From: Pseudoalteromonas sp. N1230-9
GTDB lineage: Bacteria > Pseudomonadota > Gammaproteobacteria > Enterobacterales > Alteromonadaceae
Length of the DNA stretch: 64,000 nt
Direction of reading: 5' to 3'
Assembly (NCBI RefSeq): GCF_032716425.1
Contig: NZ_CP090419.1
Location: forward strand, 259,001 to 323,000
The translations under genes were made by a program, and so were the position numbers. The notes beneath the pieces are model-generated. The model did no database searches, was not told the DNA's origin, and saw only the letters and a list, made by a program, of their open reading frames with translations. Below, piece after piece: positions 24,666 to 33,505 of this stretch. Numbering within the stretch: position 1 is the first letter of the stretch; the number at the start of each line of letters is the position of its first letter.

Positions 24666-25508
24666 TTAACTAATTTGATAGATATAACGGCTATTTTTGT
24701 TGCTGAGTTGTTGCCAAGTGTGATGGGTATCACACAATGAAAAATAGTGCAGCCAACAATTGTTGTAGTCTACGTCAATTTGGCAAACAGGGAAATTACT
24801 GGCAAACATAATACGTTGCTCACCAAAGTGATTTAGTAAATTCTTAAGAAGCCATCGATGTGTGTCTTTACTCAATGAGCTAAATTCTAGTCCTGAAAAT
24901 TTAATAGCAATATTACTGCAGCGGCTGAGTTTAATGATTGCTTCAAGCCATCTTTGCTCATCACTAATAAAGCCTAAATGATTAATCACTACACGTAATG
25001 AGGGAAGAGCCTGGCAGTATGTAATGAGCTGTTCGGTTACTACATGGTTTTCAATTTCAAATTGGGCTTCAAACAGTAAGTTTTCGGCTGCTAGATAGGC
25101 AAGATTTTCAAGGCTATTTGGTGCACGTAATCGCCTTGCATCATCACCTTCGGTAATATCACGAATACCAACAAGCGTTGGTTGCCTAAGCACAGTTATT
25201 GCGTTTATAAACTGGCTATCAGGGGCATCAATCTGACTATAGCTAATCGCTCTATAAGCAATATCTTTTAAATGTGTTGCAAGCCAATTAAGCTCATTCA
25301 CTGGCGCTTGATTGTCAAAGCCAGCTTCAATATGTACGAGCGCTTCTAGCTCAAATGAACAGGCTGATTGCAGTTGCCCTACAGTAACAGGTGCTTTTAT
25401 TTGTGTAAGGTTAGGCCACGCAGGGGGGCGTTCGCCTTGTAGCCAAGTGTATTGACCCTCGCTGAGGTTAAAAAAGTGCACATGGGGGTCAATAATTTTG
25501 TCGCTCAT
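24666..25508 (-). CDS. Amidohydrolase-fold sugar lactonase-like protein (COG3618 type)
   Basis: A 280-residue TIM-barrel hydrolase of the amidohydrolase 2 family. The closest functional types are L-fuconolactonase and L-rhamnono-lactonase, which open sugar lactones. Seen: IIDPHVHFFNL at the N terminus (metal-binding HxH), RDITEGDD, VVINHLGF with a metal-binding His, and RIMFASNFPVCQID near the C terminus. The usual SDWP is SNFP, a variant I know from many family members. It overlaps the SDR gene start by four bases and is co-transcribed with it. An 88-base fragment of it recurs at 20360-20447. The real substrate is unknown. Confidence 0.8.
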   Translation of the reverse strand: MSDKIIDPHVHFFNLSEGQYTWLQGERPPAWPNLTQIKAPVTVGQLQSACSFELEALVHIEAGFDNQAPVNELNWLATHLKDIAYRAISYSQIDAPDSQFINAITVLRQPTLVGIRDITEGDDARRLRAPNSLENLAYLAAENLLFEAQFEIENHVVTEQLITYCQALPSLRVVINHLGFISDEQRWLEAIIKLSRCSNIAIKFSGLEFSSLSKDTHRWLLKNLLNHFGEQRIMFASNFPVCQIDVDYNNCWLHYFSLCDTHHTWQQLSNKNSRYIYQIS

Positions 25509-26233
25509 TGCGTGGTGTACCCACCATCAATGCTTTGTAAGCTGCCAGTAATAAAGCTCGCTTCAGGGCTTATTAAAAAGTTTATCAAAGCAGCTATTTC
25601 TTCAGGCTGCCCTAAACGGTTTAAAGGTTGCAATGCAGCTTCTTCGGCAACAATGTCAGCTTTATTAGCGCCGCTTCTTTGGCAGTAAGCATCAATCGCG
25701 TTATGAAATAATGGGGTTTCAATAGTGCCTGGGCAAACTGCATTTGCGCGAATATTAAACGCGGCATAATCCAGCGCAGTGGTTTTTGCCATGGAAGCTA
25801 GCGCGTGTTTGGTTAGGTTATAAGCAAACGAGTTTGGTTTGCCAATGATTGCCTGATCAGAGGCAACCAATACGATGCTGCCCCCTTGCTGGCTTTTCAT
25901 GCTAGGTAATACAGCTTGAATTGCAGCATAGGCACCTTTCACATTGAGCGCAAACAGAGCATCAAACGTTGCTTCATCGGTGTTTTCAATGTTGGCACTT
26001 AAATGGCGACCTGCGTTTGATATTAATGCATCAACTCGGCCTGTTTCTGCAATTATTTCGTTAATCACAGATTTAACTTGCAGAGCATCACTGACATCAC
26101 AGTGGCGATAGTTGCCCTCTGATGGCGTGATATCTAAGTTATAAACTGTGTATGCTTCGCGCTCTAAGCGCTCAACAACCGCTTTGCCTATGCCTTTACT
26201 GCCACCAGTGACAATTGCAACGTTTGTCATCAT
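25505..26233 (-). CDS. Short-chain dehydrogenase/reductase, probable sugar dehydrogenase
   Basis: A 242-residue classical SDR. Seen: the NAD(P) site TGGSKGIGKAV (about 9-19), the acidic residue after the second strand (NLDITPS), which favours NAD, SNAGRH, catalytic Ser in VLVASDQ, and YNLTKHALASMAKT with the YxxxK pair. The C-terminal INFLISPEASFITGSLQSIDGG is complete. Start is at 26233 or the next ATG (MMTN). It overlaps the lactonase gene by four bases. Together they form the oxidation/hydrolysis half of a non-phosphorylating sugar pathway, whose dehydratase and aldolase lie at 9956-11909. Confidence 0.85.
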   Translation of the reverse strand: MMTNVAIVTGGSKGIGKAVVERLEREAYTVYNLDITPSEGNYRHCDVSDALQVKSVINEIIAETGRVDALISNAGRHLSANIENTDEATFDALFALNVKGAYAAIQAVLPSMKSQQGGSIVLVASDQAIIGKPNSFAYNLTKHALASMAKTTALDYAAFNIRANAVCPGTIETPLFHNAIDAYCQRSGANKADIVAEEAALQPLNRLGQPEEIAALINFLISPEASFITGSLQSIDGGYTTQ

Positions 26234-26239
26234 TTATCC

Positions 26240-26728
26240 TTAGTGGCTGTGGCCACAACCGCCTTCACCGTGCACGTGGCCGTGTGATAATTCTTCGGCT
26301 GTTGCTTGGCGAACATTGATCACTTCAACATCAAATGTCAGTGTTTTGCCAGCAAAAGGGTGGTTTAAGTCACAATCCGCATTAAAGCGACCTACTTTCA
26401 CGATAGTCACTTGGTGGCGACCTTGGTTTGAATGCACGATTGCAGTCATACCTGGCTTCCACACTTTTGTGTTGCCTTGTAAGTGCTTAAGTGGGATGCG
26501 TTGGATTAGGTTATCAACGCGTTCGCCGTAAGACTCGCTAGGCTCAAGTGTTACGCTAAAGTTATCACCAGCTGCCTTACCTTCAAGGGCTTTTTCAAGA
26601 CCTGGAAGCATGCCCTCAGTACCATGGATATATGAAAGCGGCTCGCCATCTTTACTTGATTCGATTTGCTCGCCTGCTTCACTTAATGTGTAGTGAAACT
26701 CAACCGCTGAGTCTTTGCTGATTTGCAT
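26240..26728 (-). CDS. slyD: SlyD-like FKBP-type peptidyl-prolyl isomerase
   Basis: A 162-residue cytoplasmic FKBP with the SlyD layout: FKBP core (about 1-70 and 125-145), inserted flap (about 70-125) and a His-rich C-terminal tail (HGHVHGEGGCGHSH) that can bind nickel. The core shows VEFHYTLSEAGEQIESS and GMLPGLEKALEGKAAGD. The tail is shorter than in E. coli SlyD (196 residues) and has one cysteine, so metal storage should be weaker. It lies immediately after the SDR gene on the same strand but is a housekeeping protein (folding helper, metal insertion) and probably has its own promoter. Confidence 0.85.
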   Translation of the reverse strand: MQISKDSAVEFHYTLSEAGEQIESSKDGEPLSYIHGTEGMLPGLEKALEGKAAGDNFSVTLEPSESYGERVDNLIQRIPLKHLQGNTKVWKPGMTAIVHSNQGRHQVTIVKVGRFNADCDLNHPFAGKTLTFDVEVINVRQATAEELSHGHVHGEGGCGHSH

Positions 26729-26791
26729 GTTTTTACTCTTTAGAATTTAAATATAAATGCCGATTTTACGCTAACCGCTTTGGCTGAGCAA

Positions 26792-28279
26792 TCAAGGCTT
26801 TTTTAAAGAGCTTTCGATACCCGACAGTATCGTCTCGCTCGCTGGTGTATTATGTTTTGTGGGCTCGGCTTGTGGCAAATGTAATGTCAAAATCGTGCCT
26901 GGCTTTAATACGCTTGTTGCATTTAACTTATTCCACATCGCGACATCCTTGTGGGGGACATCATAGAGCCGGCTAATGCTCCAAATAGAGTCACCGGGTT
27001 TGACTTGGTAATCAACGGCAATAGTGGGGATTGTTGGTTCATTTTGCTCTAAGTAAGGACTAATTTTATAATCGACCAACAAGGACTTTTGTATTGTCTG
27101 TGGTTTATTTAAATGGAGCTGTTCACCAACTTTGATTAGGTTTGAGGCTTTATTATTTAATTTTTTCAGTGCCTCGACTGACATGCTAAAGCGTCGTGCA
27201 ATACTGTATAAAGTATCGTCTTTTTGTACGGTGTATTGGCCTGCAAAGTTATTACGGAATAGTTTGCTCTGTAGTATAGTTTGCTGCTCCATTGGGAGTA
27301 ATAAAGTATGTGGGCCATTCGGCGAACTTTGGTTTTTTAAGTAACCAGGGTTAAGTTTGTGCAATTGACTGCGGCCGATTCCTGATAGGTTTGCAATCAC
27401 AGAAAACTCAAATTGTTGGCCAACATTAAATTCAGTTGTGAGTGGTTTATTTACCAGTTTTGGGCGCTTAAAGCCTTTTTCGGGATGCCTTACTAAGTAG
27501 CTGAGGGCTAATAATTTGGGTATATAGTCTGCGGTTTCTTTTGGTAATGAGAGCGACCAGTAATCTGTTTTTTTTCCTCTTTTTTGATTGTCTTTAATGG
27601 CCTTCTTTACTCGACCCTCACCACTGTTATAGGCTGCTAATGCATGAAGCCAATTACCATTAAAGCGCTTGTGTAGGTAGCTTAAGTAAGCGAGTGCAGC
27701 ATCGGTTGAAGCTAAAATATCTTGACGACCATCATACCATTGGTCGCTTTGCACACCGAAATGATAGGCCGTTGCGCCTACCAATTGCCATATTCCCACA
27801 GCATGTTCTGAAGAGCGAACTGTAGGTCTAAAATCACTTTCAACAAAGGGTAACAGTGCAAGCTCCATAGGGAGGTTCTGCTTTTCGACACGTTTAACAA
27901 TGTGATAAAGATAAGGAGCGGCTCTACGGTTTACTGTTTCGAGATACTCAGGCTGTTTTAAATACCACTTTAAACGCGCAGTAGTCAGTTTATTGGTCTG
28001 AAAAACCAAAGAAAGATTATTTGCTATATGTTGCCATAGGTCATCAGAAGTTGGCTCAGAGGCTGGAATAGTTACTTTGGGTGACGGTAGCGCGGCAGTG
28101 GGTGATGCATCTAATTGCTCACTGGTTTTTTCTTGATAGCTTAAGTTAGGCTCAAAGTGGTTAAAGATCTTTGGCTTATCATCTTGATTTTGTGGCGATT
28201 CTTTCTTAGTGGTTTGGCATCCTTGTAAACTAATAAATATGCACAGCAATAGAAAATATTTCAAACGTAATAGAGCCAT
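26792..28279 (-). CDS. mltD: Membrane-bound lytic murein transglycosylase D
   Basis: A 495-residue lipoprotein (lipobox LQGC at about residue 21) that cleaves peptidoglycan glycan strands to 1,6-anhydro-muropeptides. The SLT domain (about 110-260) has ALLPFVESDFRPTVRSSEHA with the catalytic Glu, GIWQLV, YDGRQDILASTDAA and AAYNSGEGRVKKAI. Two LysM repeats follow, near 345-390 (YTVQKDDTLYSIARRFS) and 425-470 (YQVKPGDSIWSISRLYD). Length fits MltD (E. coli 452). It is monocistronic on the minus strand. Confidence 0.9.
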   Translation of the reverse strand: MALLRLKYFLLLCIFISLQGCQTTKKESPQNQDDKPKIFNHFEPNLSYQEKTSEQLDASPTAALPSPKVTIPASEPTSDDLWQHIANNLSLVFQTNKLTTARLKWYLKQPEYLETVNRRAAPYLYHIVKRVEKQNLPMELALLPFVESDFRPTVRSSEHAVGIWQLVGATAYHFGVQSDQWYDGRQDILASTDAALAYLSYLHKRFNGNWLHALAAYNSGEGRVKKAIKDNQKRGKKTDYWSLSLPKETADYIPKLLALSYLVRHPEKGFKRPKLVNKPLTTEFNVGQQFEFSVIANLSGIGRSQLHKLNPGYLKNQSSPNGPHTLLLPMEQQTILQSKLFRNNFAGQYTVQKDDTLYSIARRFSMSVEALKKLNNKASNLIKVGEQLHLNKPQTIQKSLLVDYKISPYLEQNEPTIPTIAVDYQVKPGDSIWSISRLYDVPHKDVAMWNKLNATSVLKPGTILTLHLPQAEPTKHNTPASETILSGIESSLKKP

Positions 28280-28307
28280 ATAATAAAATCCCTTTATTAT
28301 TTTAGCG

Positions 28308-29309
28308 CTATTTTGAAGTTTTAGCCTGCTTTAGTCCAGCCTCAAGAAATATATTAAATGCACGTTCGCCAATTTCGTCGCTCTGATAGCTTTGTTTTAT
28401 GGTTATAGGGAATGTTGTTATTAACTCTTTTACGGGGGCATTCGGCTGAGCTTTTACCTGCTCTTCAATCGTACTTAAAAATGCTATTGGTTTTGCAAGC
28501 ATCGCGGGTGTGAGCTTTTCGCCATGGCCAGGTAAAATGGTTGTGATGGTTTTACTTTGCGCAAGCTGTGTGAGTGCGTTAAGCCATGGTGCTAGTTGTC
28601 CATGACCTGGATAGGGCAGGCTATCAACCATATCGCCACCCAATAAGATTTGGCCATTATCAGCAAGTAAGGTTAAATCACCATATGTATGCGCGTGATA
28701 GGGTTCAATGGTAACTGGGTAATCGCCTAGATCAAGCTTGGTTTGTTCTGAGATGATAAGAGCGGGCTCTTTAAGCGATAACTCACGCCAGCGTAGCAAA
28801 CGCTGTTTCGCAAGCGTTAACTTCTCTCGCCATGTATGTTGTTGTTCCTTGGGCAAATTAGCAAGGCGTTGGTAGCTAAGCTCAATACTTTTTTCATAGC
28901 TATCGAGTTTATCAGTAAACGCACGTTGTACGTGTGCAAAGTTTTTTGCAACCTGTTGATGAACAACGAGCTTTGCTTTGGGAAATTGGGCTTGCAGTAC
29001 GGCCATGCCAAGGAGGTGGTCGTCATGATAATGGCTGCCAACCAAATAACATAAAGGTGTTTTCAAGCGTTGCTTGAGGGTGCTGGCTAGTTGCTCTACC
29101 GCTGCAAAGTCGCCACTGGCATCGAACATTAATGCACACTCTTTTCCTTCGATAAGAACTTGGTTCGAATCGTAAAAGCGTAGCTTAGCTTGTTGCTTTA
29201 AAAATTGAATTTCTGGTGTAATGGTATGCCAAGTAACATTAGCATTCACGGTAAAACAGACAGAAAATAAAGCAGTTATAATTCCTTTTAGAAAAGCACG
29301 TGTACGCAT
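28308..29309 (-). CDS. Metallo-beta-lactamase-fold hydrolase, exported
   Basis: A 333-residue protein with an N-terminal signal peptide (MRTRAFLKGIITALFSVCFTV...). The MBL fold shows SHYHDDHLLG (HxHxDH metal site), a His in YHAHTYGDLTLL, LLGGDMVDSLPY and PGHGEKL. Groups of this type include SoxH-like and quinoprotein-relay MBL proteins. No substrate can be stated. The frame opens at TTG 29351, but ATG 29309 is preferred because it gives the signal peptide directly. It is convergent with nothing and follows the zapA terminator. Confidence 0.75.
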   Translation of the reverse strand: MRTRAFLKGIITALFSVCFTVNANVTWHTITPEIQFLKQQAKLRFYDSNQVLIEGKECALMFDASGDFAAVEQLASTLKQRLKTPLCYLVGSHYHDDHLLGMAVLQAQFPKAKLVVHQQVAKNFAHVQRAFTDKLDSYEKSIELSYQRLANLPKEQQHTWREKLTLAKQRLLRWRELSLKEPALIISEQTKLDLGDYPVTIEPYHAHTYGDLTLLADNGQILLGGDMVDSLPYPGHGQLAPWLNALTQLAQSKTITTILPGHGEKLTPAMLAKPIAFLSTIEEQVKAQPNAPVKELITTFPITIKQSYQSDEIGERAFNIFLEAGLKQAKTSK

Positions 29310-29350
29310 TGTTAATTCGCTTGTTATTATTCGAATGGAGAGTGTAAACA

Positions 29351-29376
29351 AAAAAAGCGCGAAATGCGCTTTTTTA
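29351..29376 (-). terminator. Terminator at the zapA 3' end
   Basis: AAAAAGCGC, loop of five, GCGC and a T run. It overlaps the zapA stop codon and is symmetric. Confidence 0.8.
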
Positions 29377-29661
29377 AGGATCTAAATGTTGGCTTAGCTT
29401 ATCGATTAATGAGTCATGCTGTTGCTCTTGTTTTGCTTGTTGCGATTTGACTTCGAGCAACTCATGACTTAAGTGCAACGCGGCCATTAATAAGGCTTTT
29501 TGTTCGTTACGAACAGCAGAGCGTTGCTTCATTTGTTCCACTAAGTCATTTAAATGTTGAGCTGCATCAACGAGCGCTTTTTCCTGCCCTTCAGGACAAG
29601 AAAACTCATGCTCTTTGCCAAGTAGCTCGACTGTGACACGCTGACTTTGTGGAGTGGCCAT
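29374..29661 (-). CDS. zapA: Cell division protein ZapA
   Basis: A 95-residue cytoplasmic protein that binds and bundles FtsZ at the division ring. Seen: VTVELLGKEHEFSCPEGQEKA (beta hairpin), then a long helix (HLNDLVEQMKQRS...ELLEVKSQQ) that forms the dimer/tetramer coiled coil. The length is a little below E. coli ZapA (109). The gene starts directly at the stop of the next upstream gene, so they are coupled. Neither the 6S RNA nor ygfA, common zapA neighbours, is seen here. Confidence 0.85.
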   Translation of the reverse strand: MATPQSQRVTVELLGKEHEFSCPEGQEKALVDAAQHLNDLVEQMKQRSAVRNEQKALLMAALHLSHELLEVKSQQAKQEQQHDSLIDKLSQHLDP

Positions 29662-29891
29662 TAGCTAGCCTGATTAGCGCTTTGTAGTTTTTCAAGTAAG
29701 CCTGTTAATGTGCTGCTGGCATCCTTTTGCTTTTCTTCACTTTCAAGTACTTCAAGTTGTAGTGTTTCGTTTTCATCAAGTAACTTGGCGGTTTGATCTT
29801 TTAAGCTTTTAACTTCGCTTTCAAGTTCGCTATTTCGGTTAATTAGTTTGTCGATCAGTTGTTCGAGTTGGGAAAGAGTTTCGTTATTCAT
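29661..29891 (-). CDS. TIGR02449-type small coiled-coil protein next to zapA
   Basis: A 76-residue protein if started at ATG 29891 (MNNETLSQ). Further ATGs at 29903 and 29927 are possible, and none has a clear Shine-Dalgarno. It is almost wholly a coiled coil (LSQLEQLIDKLINRNSELES, then LLDENETLQLEVLE), as in the small family often found just upstream of zapA and annotated TIGR02449 or ZapB-like. A division-ring role is inferred from location only. It is coupled to zapA. Confidence 0.7.
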   Translation of the reverse strand: MNNETLSQLEQLIDKLINRNSELESEVKSLKDQTAKLLDENETLQLEVLESEEKQKDASSTLTGLLEKLQSANQAS

Positions 29892-30131
29892 AAATGCGCT
29901 CATAAAACTGTGATTATTGTCATGCAAATGTAAAGGAAACTGTATCGATATGCCAGCATTTACGCCTGTTTTAGCGCATTTTTATTAAAAGTTAAGCTTC
30001 AATTCAGCCTCGGAGTATTTTTATTCATTTATGATTCACTTAGTGCTGAGTATTTAGGATCATTATCGGTTTATCGTGTACAATGAGGGCATCTATTTTT
30101 TGCGCACACTCGTATTTGGCGACTTATAAAT

Positions 30132-30971
30132 ATGCTTAGTTACCGACATTCTTTTCATACAGGAAACCCTGCTGATGTAGTTAAACATTTAGTTTTAGCT
30201 GAAGTTCTTAAATATCAAACAATCAAAGATAAACCACTTGATTATATTGATACGCATTCTGGAGCTGGCTTTTTTGAACTTGCCGGAAGTGATGCACAAA
30301 AAACACAAGAGTATTTAGAAGGGATCGCTAAACTATGGCAACATCGCAGTGAGCATAGTGCACTTAATGAGTATATCGAACTAATTAAGTTGTTTAATCA
30401 ACAGGGTGATTTAGATTTCTACCCAGGCTCACCAAAAATAGCTGAACACTTCTTACGTCGCCAAGATAAAGGCTGGTTCTTTGAGTTACATCCACGTGAT
30501 TTAGAACTATTGCAAAATAATATGCAAGGTAAGCGTTCTATTCGGGTACGTGGCGAGAACGGTTTTCAAGGGCTCGTGGGCTTATTGCCTCCTGCGTCAC
30601 GTCGTGCTTGTGTATTAATTGATCCACCGTACGAAATTAAAGCTGACTACGACACGGTTGTTAATACTATTATTAAGGCTTACAAACGTTTTGCTACGGG
30701 TACGTATATGATCTGGTATCCGGTTGTTGACCGTGAACGTATCGATAGAATGGAAGCTGGTTTAATTGATTCAGGTGTGCGCAATATTCAGTTATTTGAA
30801 TTAGCAACTGAAGCTGATACCGAAGTGCATGGTATGACGGCCTCTGGCATGATAGTCATTAATCCACCTTGGAAATTAAAGCAAACCATGGACGCTATCT
30901 TGCCCGAGCTAGTACAATTACTTGCACAAAACAGCGGTTTTTATCGCAGTGAACAACTGGTAGACGAATAA
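30132..30971 (+). CDS. rlmJ: 23S rRNA (adenine2030-N6)-methyltransferase
   Basis: RlmJ (279 residues, formerly YhiR) methylates A2030 of 23S rRNA with SAM. Seen: the family start MLSYRHSFHTGNPADVVKH, YIDTHSGAGFFEL, RGENGFQGLVGLLPP, the catalytic motif IDPPYEIK and the late GMTASGMIVINPPW. The length matches E. coli RlmJ (280). It has its own promoter region (about 200 bases upstream, without a gene) and a strong terminator after it. Confidence 0.93.
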   Translation: MLSYRHSFHTGNPADVVKHLVLAEVLKYQTIKDKPLDYIDTHSGAGFFELAGSDAQKTQEYLEGIAKLWQHRSEHSALNEYIELIKLFNQQGDLDFYPGSPKIAEHFLRRQDKGWFFELHPRDLELLQNNMQGKRSIRVRGENGFQGLVGLLPPASRRACVLIDPPYEIKADYDTVVNTIIKAYKRFATGTYMIWYPVVDRERIDRMEAGLIDSGVRNIQLFELATEADTEVHGMTASGMIVINPPWKLKQTMDAILPELVQLLAQNSGFYRSEQLVDE

Positions 30972-30980
30972 CTTTATTCT

Positions 30981-31018
30981 AAACAAAAACCCCCAGTCTC
31001 TGCTGGGCGTTTTTGTTT
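30981..31018. terminator. Bidirectional terminator between rlmJ and the YbaY/META gene
   Basis: AAACAAAAAC, then CCCAG with loop TCTCT and CTGGG, then GTTTTTGTTT. The symmetric A and T flanks let it work for both converging genes. Confidence 0.9.
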
Positions 31019-31023
31019 GTAAA

Positions 31024-31833
31024 CTAGTTCATATAGGTTGCAATAAACGTTGCCAATGGTTCATTGCTATCATCGAGTAAAATTAATTGCTCACCATTAA
31101 TTGAAAACTGTGCTGTTGATGCCAGTAAGGCTGACATTGCAGCTTCGATATCCATTTGCTCCACACACATTTTTTTAGTGCTTGCAAGTGGGTTAAAGGT
31201 GAGAGTTTGCTCACTGATTTCATAGCTCCCAGAGAAACTATTACAACCTAAGAAGCCATGAGTTGAGCCATCATCTTTAAATTGAACAAAGGGCTCCTTT
31301 GTTTCAACGTTGAGCGCTTCACCAGCAATTGTAACTGCTTTCCAATAGGTATTGGTTAATGTCACATCTGGTTTTTTAGCGGATACCTTAGAGACGGTTA
31401 CTTTGTATACATCGTCCATTGTGTTTTCTGAAAATGGGTTATTATGGGTTGTACTTATGTAAAGCAACTTACCTTGGTTTTCTATGCGCGCACTGACGCT
31501 GTAGCGGTGACGATCGGCAATTTTGCTTTCGTCATATTCTAGTGCCACGTTATAAGGTGGAGCCCCATTTAATTGTACTTCTTGCTCACTGATCACATCT
31601 GCTTTTGCATCCATCTTTGATACATCGGCCAGCTGTACTTTTAGCACTGAGCCTGGTGGCAACATGCTACGGTCTAAATAAGTCACTTGGGTATTGAGTG
31701 TTTTCATTGTTGATTGCTCAGCTTGCGGCTCAGCTGAATCTTCACTACAACCGCTTAATACTAAGCTGCTGCCTAATATCATTAAGCTACACAGTGAGGC
31801 ACGTTTAAAAGAGGAGAAGGTATCCGAAGCCAT
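31024..31833 (-). CDS. YbaY plus META domain lipoprotein
   Basis: A 269-residue lipoprotein (lipobox LSGC, Cys near 29). A YbaY-like domain covers about 45-150 (VTYLDRSMLPPGSVLKVQLADVSK-type start, shown in part; and ARIENQGKLLYISTT). A META/HslJ-like domain follows (about 160-265: LTNTYWKAVTIAG, FLGCNSFSGSYE, FNPLASTKKMCVE). Such proteins are envelope-associated, sometimes linked to stress or antibiotic resistance, without a proven reaction. It is monocistronic and convergent with rlmJ. Confidence 0.82.
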   Translation of the reverse strand: MASDTFSSFKRASLCSLMILGSSLVLSGCSEDSAEPQAEQSTMKTLNTQVTYLDRSMLPPGSVLKVQLADVSKMDAKADVISEQEVQLNGAPPYNVALEYDESKIADRHRYSVSARIENQGKLLYISTTHNNPFSENTMDDVYKVTVSKVSAKKPDVTLTNTYWKAVTIAGEALNVETKEPFVQFKDDGSTHGFLGCNSFSGSYEISEQTLTFNPLASTKKMCVEQMDIEAAMSALLASTAQFSINGEQLILLDDSNEPLATFIATYMN

Positions 31834-31910
31834 GATGTTTTCCTTGCGTTTGGAGGACTATCTGTTAAATAGCTTAAAATTCGCTGACTTAATCATAGCT
31901 TAATTATATA

Positions 31911-31935
31911 AAAAATGGGCATAAAGCCCATTTTA
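31911..31935 (-). terminator. Terminator of the PhnA-like gene
   Basis: AAAATGGGC, a loop of five, GCCCATTTT and flanking A/T. On the minus strand it ends in a T run, just after the PhnA-like stop. Confidence 0.8.
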
Positions 31936-31942
31936 TCACTCG

Positions 31943-32509
31943 TTATTTTTTAACGTATTTAGTTAATATGACAATACGTTGGCCATCTACGCGCCCTTCA
32001 ATATGTTCAGGGTTACTGGTTAAGCCAATATTTCTAACCGCCGTGCCGCGTTTAGCGACCAAGCTACTGCCTTTAACATCAAGATCTTTAATAAGTGTGA
32101 CTGTGTCACCTGCTTGAAGTACAACGCCGTTGCTATCAATATGTTTAATATCGTCATCTTCAGCAAGAGCTGTTTGCGCCCACTTTAGTGTGTCTTCTTC
32201 AAGGTAGATCATGTCTAATGCATCTTGAGCCCAGCCGTTATCTGCCGCTAGGCGTTTTAGCATGCGATAGGCCACAACTTGTACAGCGGGTGTTTGACTC
32301 CACATACTGTCGTTTAAGCAATGCCAATGATTTGCAGTAAGGTCGGCATTATTTTCAATTTGATCTTTGCAGGTTTGGCAAACATAAATGCATTTATCAG
32401 AGTGAGCCTCTGTAACAGGTGGCACTTCGTACACAGATAAGTTATCTGTGGCAGTGCAAAGTTCACATTGGTTATTACTACGTTCAATAAGGGCTTGTTC
32501 AATGCTCAT
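31943..32509 (-). CDS. PhnA/YjdM-like zinc-ribbon protein
   Basis: A 188-residue cytoplasmic protein. The N-terminal zinc ribbon carries CELC (near 15-18) and CQTC (near 44-47). The C-terminal domain (about 120-188) is the PhnA/YjdM core: DSNGVVLQAGDTVTLIKDLD, VKGSSLVAKRGTAVRNI, EGRVDGQRIVILTKYVKK. The family was once linked to alkylphosphonate use, but its real role is unclear. The middle region (50-115) is a longer insertion than in the minimal E. coli YjdM (111 residues). It is monocistronic. Confidence 0.85.
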   Translation of the reverse strand: MSIEQALIERSNNQCELCTATDNLSVYEVPPVTEAHSDKCIYVCQTCKDQIENNADLTANHWHCLNDSMWSQTPAVQVVAYRMLKRLAADNGWAQDALDMIYLEEDTLKWAQTALAEDDDIKHIDSNGVVLQAGDTVTLIKDLDVKGSSLVAKRGTAVRNIGLTSNPEHIEGRVDGQRIVILTKYVKK

Positions 32510-32633
32510 GGGAGGCTCTTTTCAGTTTGGAAGACTAATGCCAATTGCTTAGTTAATTGATCTATCTTAAAGCAAATCGCTAATAACAGCGTCCTAGTAT
32601 AACAAAACCGCAGTTAAAGCGGAATAACCTTGT

Positions 32634-33380
32634 TTAGTGTAAGGGTATGGTTTTTGTGTACTTACTAATAATGGCTTCAATAGTGCCATCTTTTTTTAGA
32701 CTGCGAATGGCGTCATTTATAACTGGCAGCATGGCTTGATGCTCTGATCTAAGTCTTATTTGTAAGTAGCCGTTTGAGTGACGTGCACCAAACGCAATCG
32801 AGGCATCCAATTGGTTTGCCCAGTACTTCGCACTAAGCTTGTCGATTATAATGACCTCTATTCTATTCATTTTTAACGCTTTTATTAGTTCTTTTTCTGA
32901 ATGAAAGTCCACTCGTTTAAAGCGTTTATCATCATAATAGTAATAACCCAGTACGGTTCCGACAGGCTGTTTAGTAAGGTCCCTTAACTGTTGCCAGTTT
33001 TGAATATTTTCCTCAAGGCTAACGAGGTATTCCTCAATTGCGAATAAGTTCTCAGAATAACGAAACAAATCACTTTTTTGCTCCTGCTCACTTAGCCACG
33101 CACGGCTGATAACATCAAAATCAATATTGCCTAAATGAAGGTATTTAACCGTACGCTTAGCAGGCAGCTCTATGTGTTCAGCATCAATATTTGCGCGGGT
33201 AAGTATTTGAGCAATAACTTCAGGAAGAATACCCGGATTGCGTCTATTATCTATGTAATAAGGGAAAAAATTTCCAGAGCCAGTAACATTATATTTTAAC
33301 ACAGGAAATTGTTCGGCATGGACTACCTGCTCAGAGCCTAAAAAGAATAAAAGTAAAAATAATGAGTAAGTTAGTCGCAA
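32634..33380 (-). CDS. Periplasmic solute-binding protein (SBP_bac_3 type)
   Basis: A 248-residue exported protein (signal peptide about 1-22, LLLFFLGSEQVVHA). The fold is that of family-3 periplasmic binding proteins: NIDFDVISRAWLSEQEQKSD, VGTVLGYYYYDDKRF, and a final SLKKDGTIEAIISKY helix. No ABC transporter gene is next to it, as is usual for the many orphan proteins of this kind in Alteromonadales. The ligand is unknown; amino acids are the common ligands. It is divergent from the EAL-HDOD gene. Confidence 0.82.
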   Translation of the reverse strand: MRLTYSLFLLLFFLGSEQVVHAEQFPVLKYNVTGSGNFFPYYIDNRRNPGILPEVIAQILTRANIDAEHIELPAKRTVKYLHLGNIDFDVISRAWLSEQEQKSDLFRYSENLFAIEEYLVSLEENIQNWQQLRDLTKQPVGTVLGYYYYDDKRFKRVDFHSEKELIKALKMNRIEVIIIDKLSAKYWANQLDASIAFGARHSNGYLQIRLRSEHQAMLPVINDAIRSLKKDGTIEAIISKYTKTIPLH

Positions 33381-33505
33381 TGGGTTATATTAAAAGTTTG
33401 TCATACACTGAGTGTGGTTGGATTTTTCTTGTTTGGCAAGAAAACACCTTTCACTATACTAAGAACAGTTGTAGTGTTGATTTTTACAATTAAGCGGGAT
33501 GTAAA

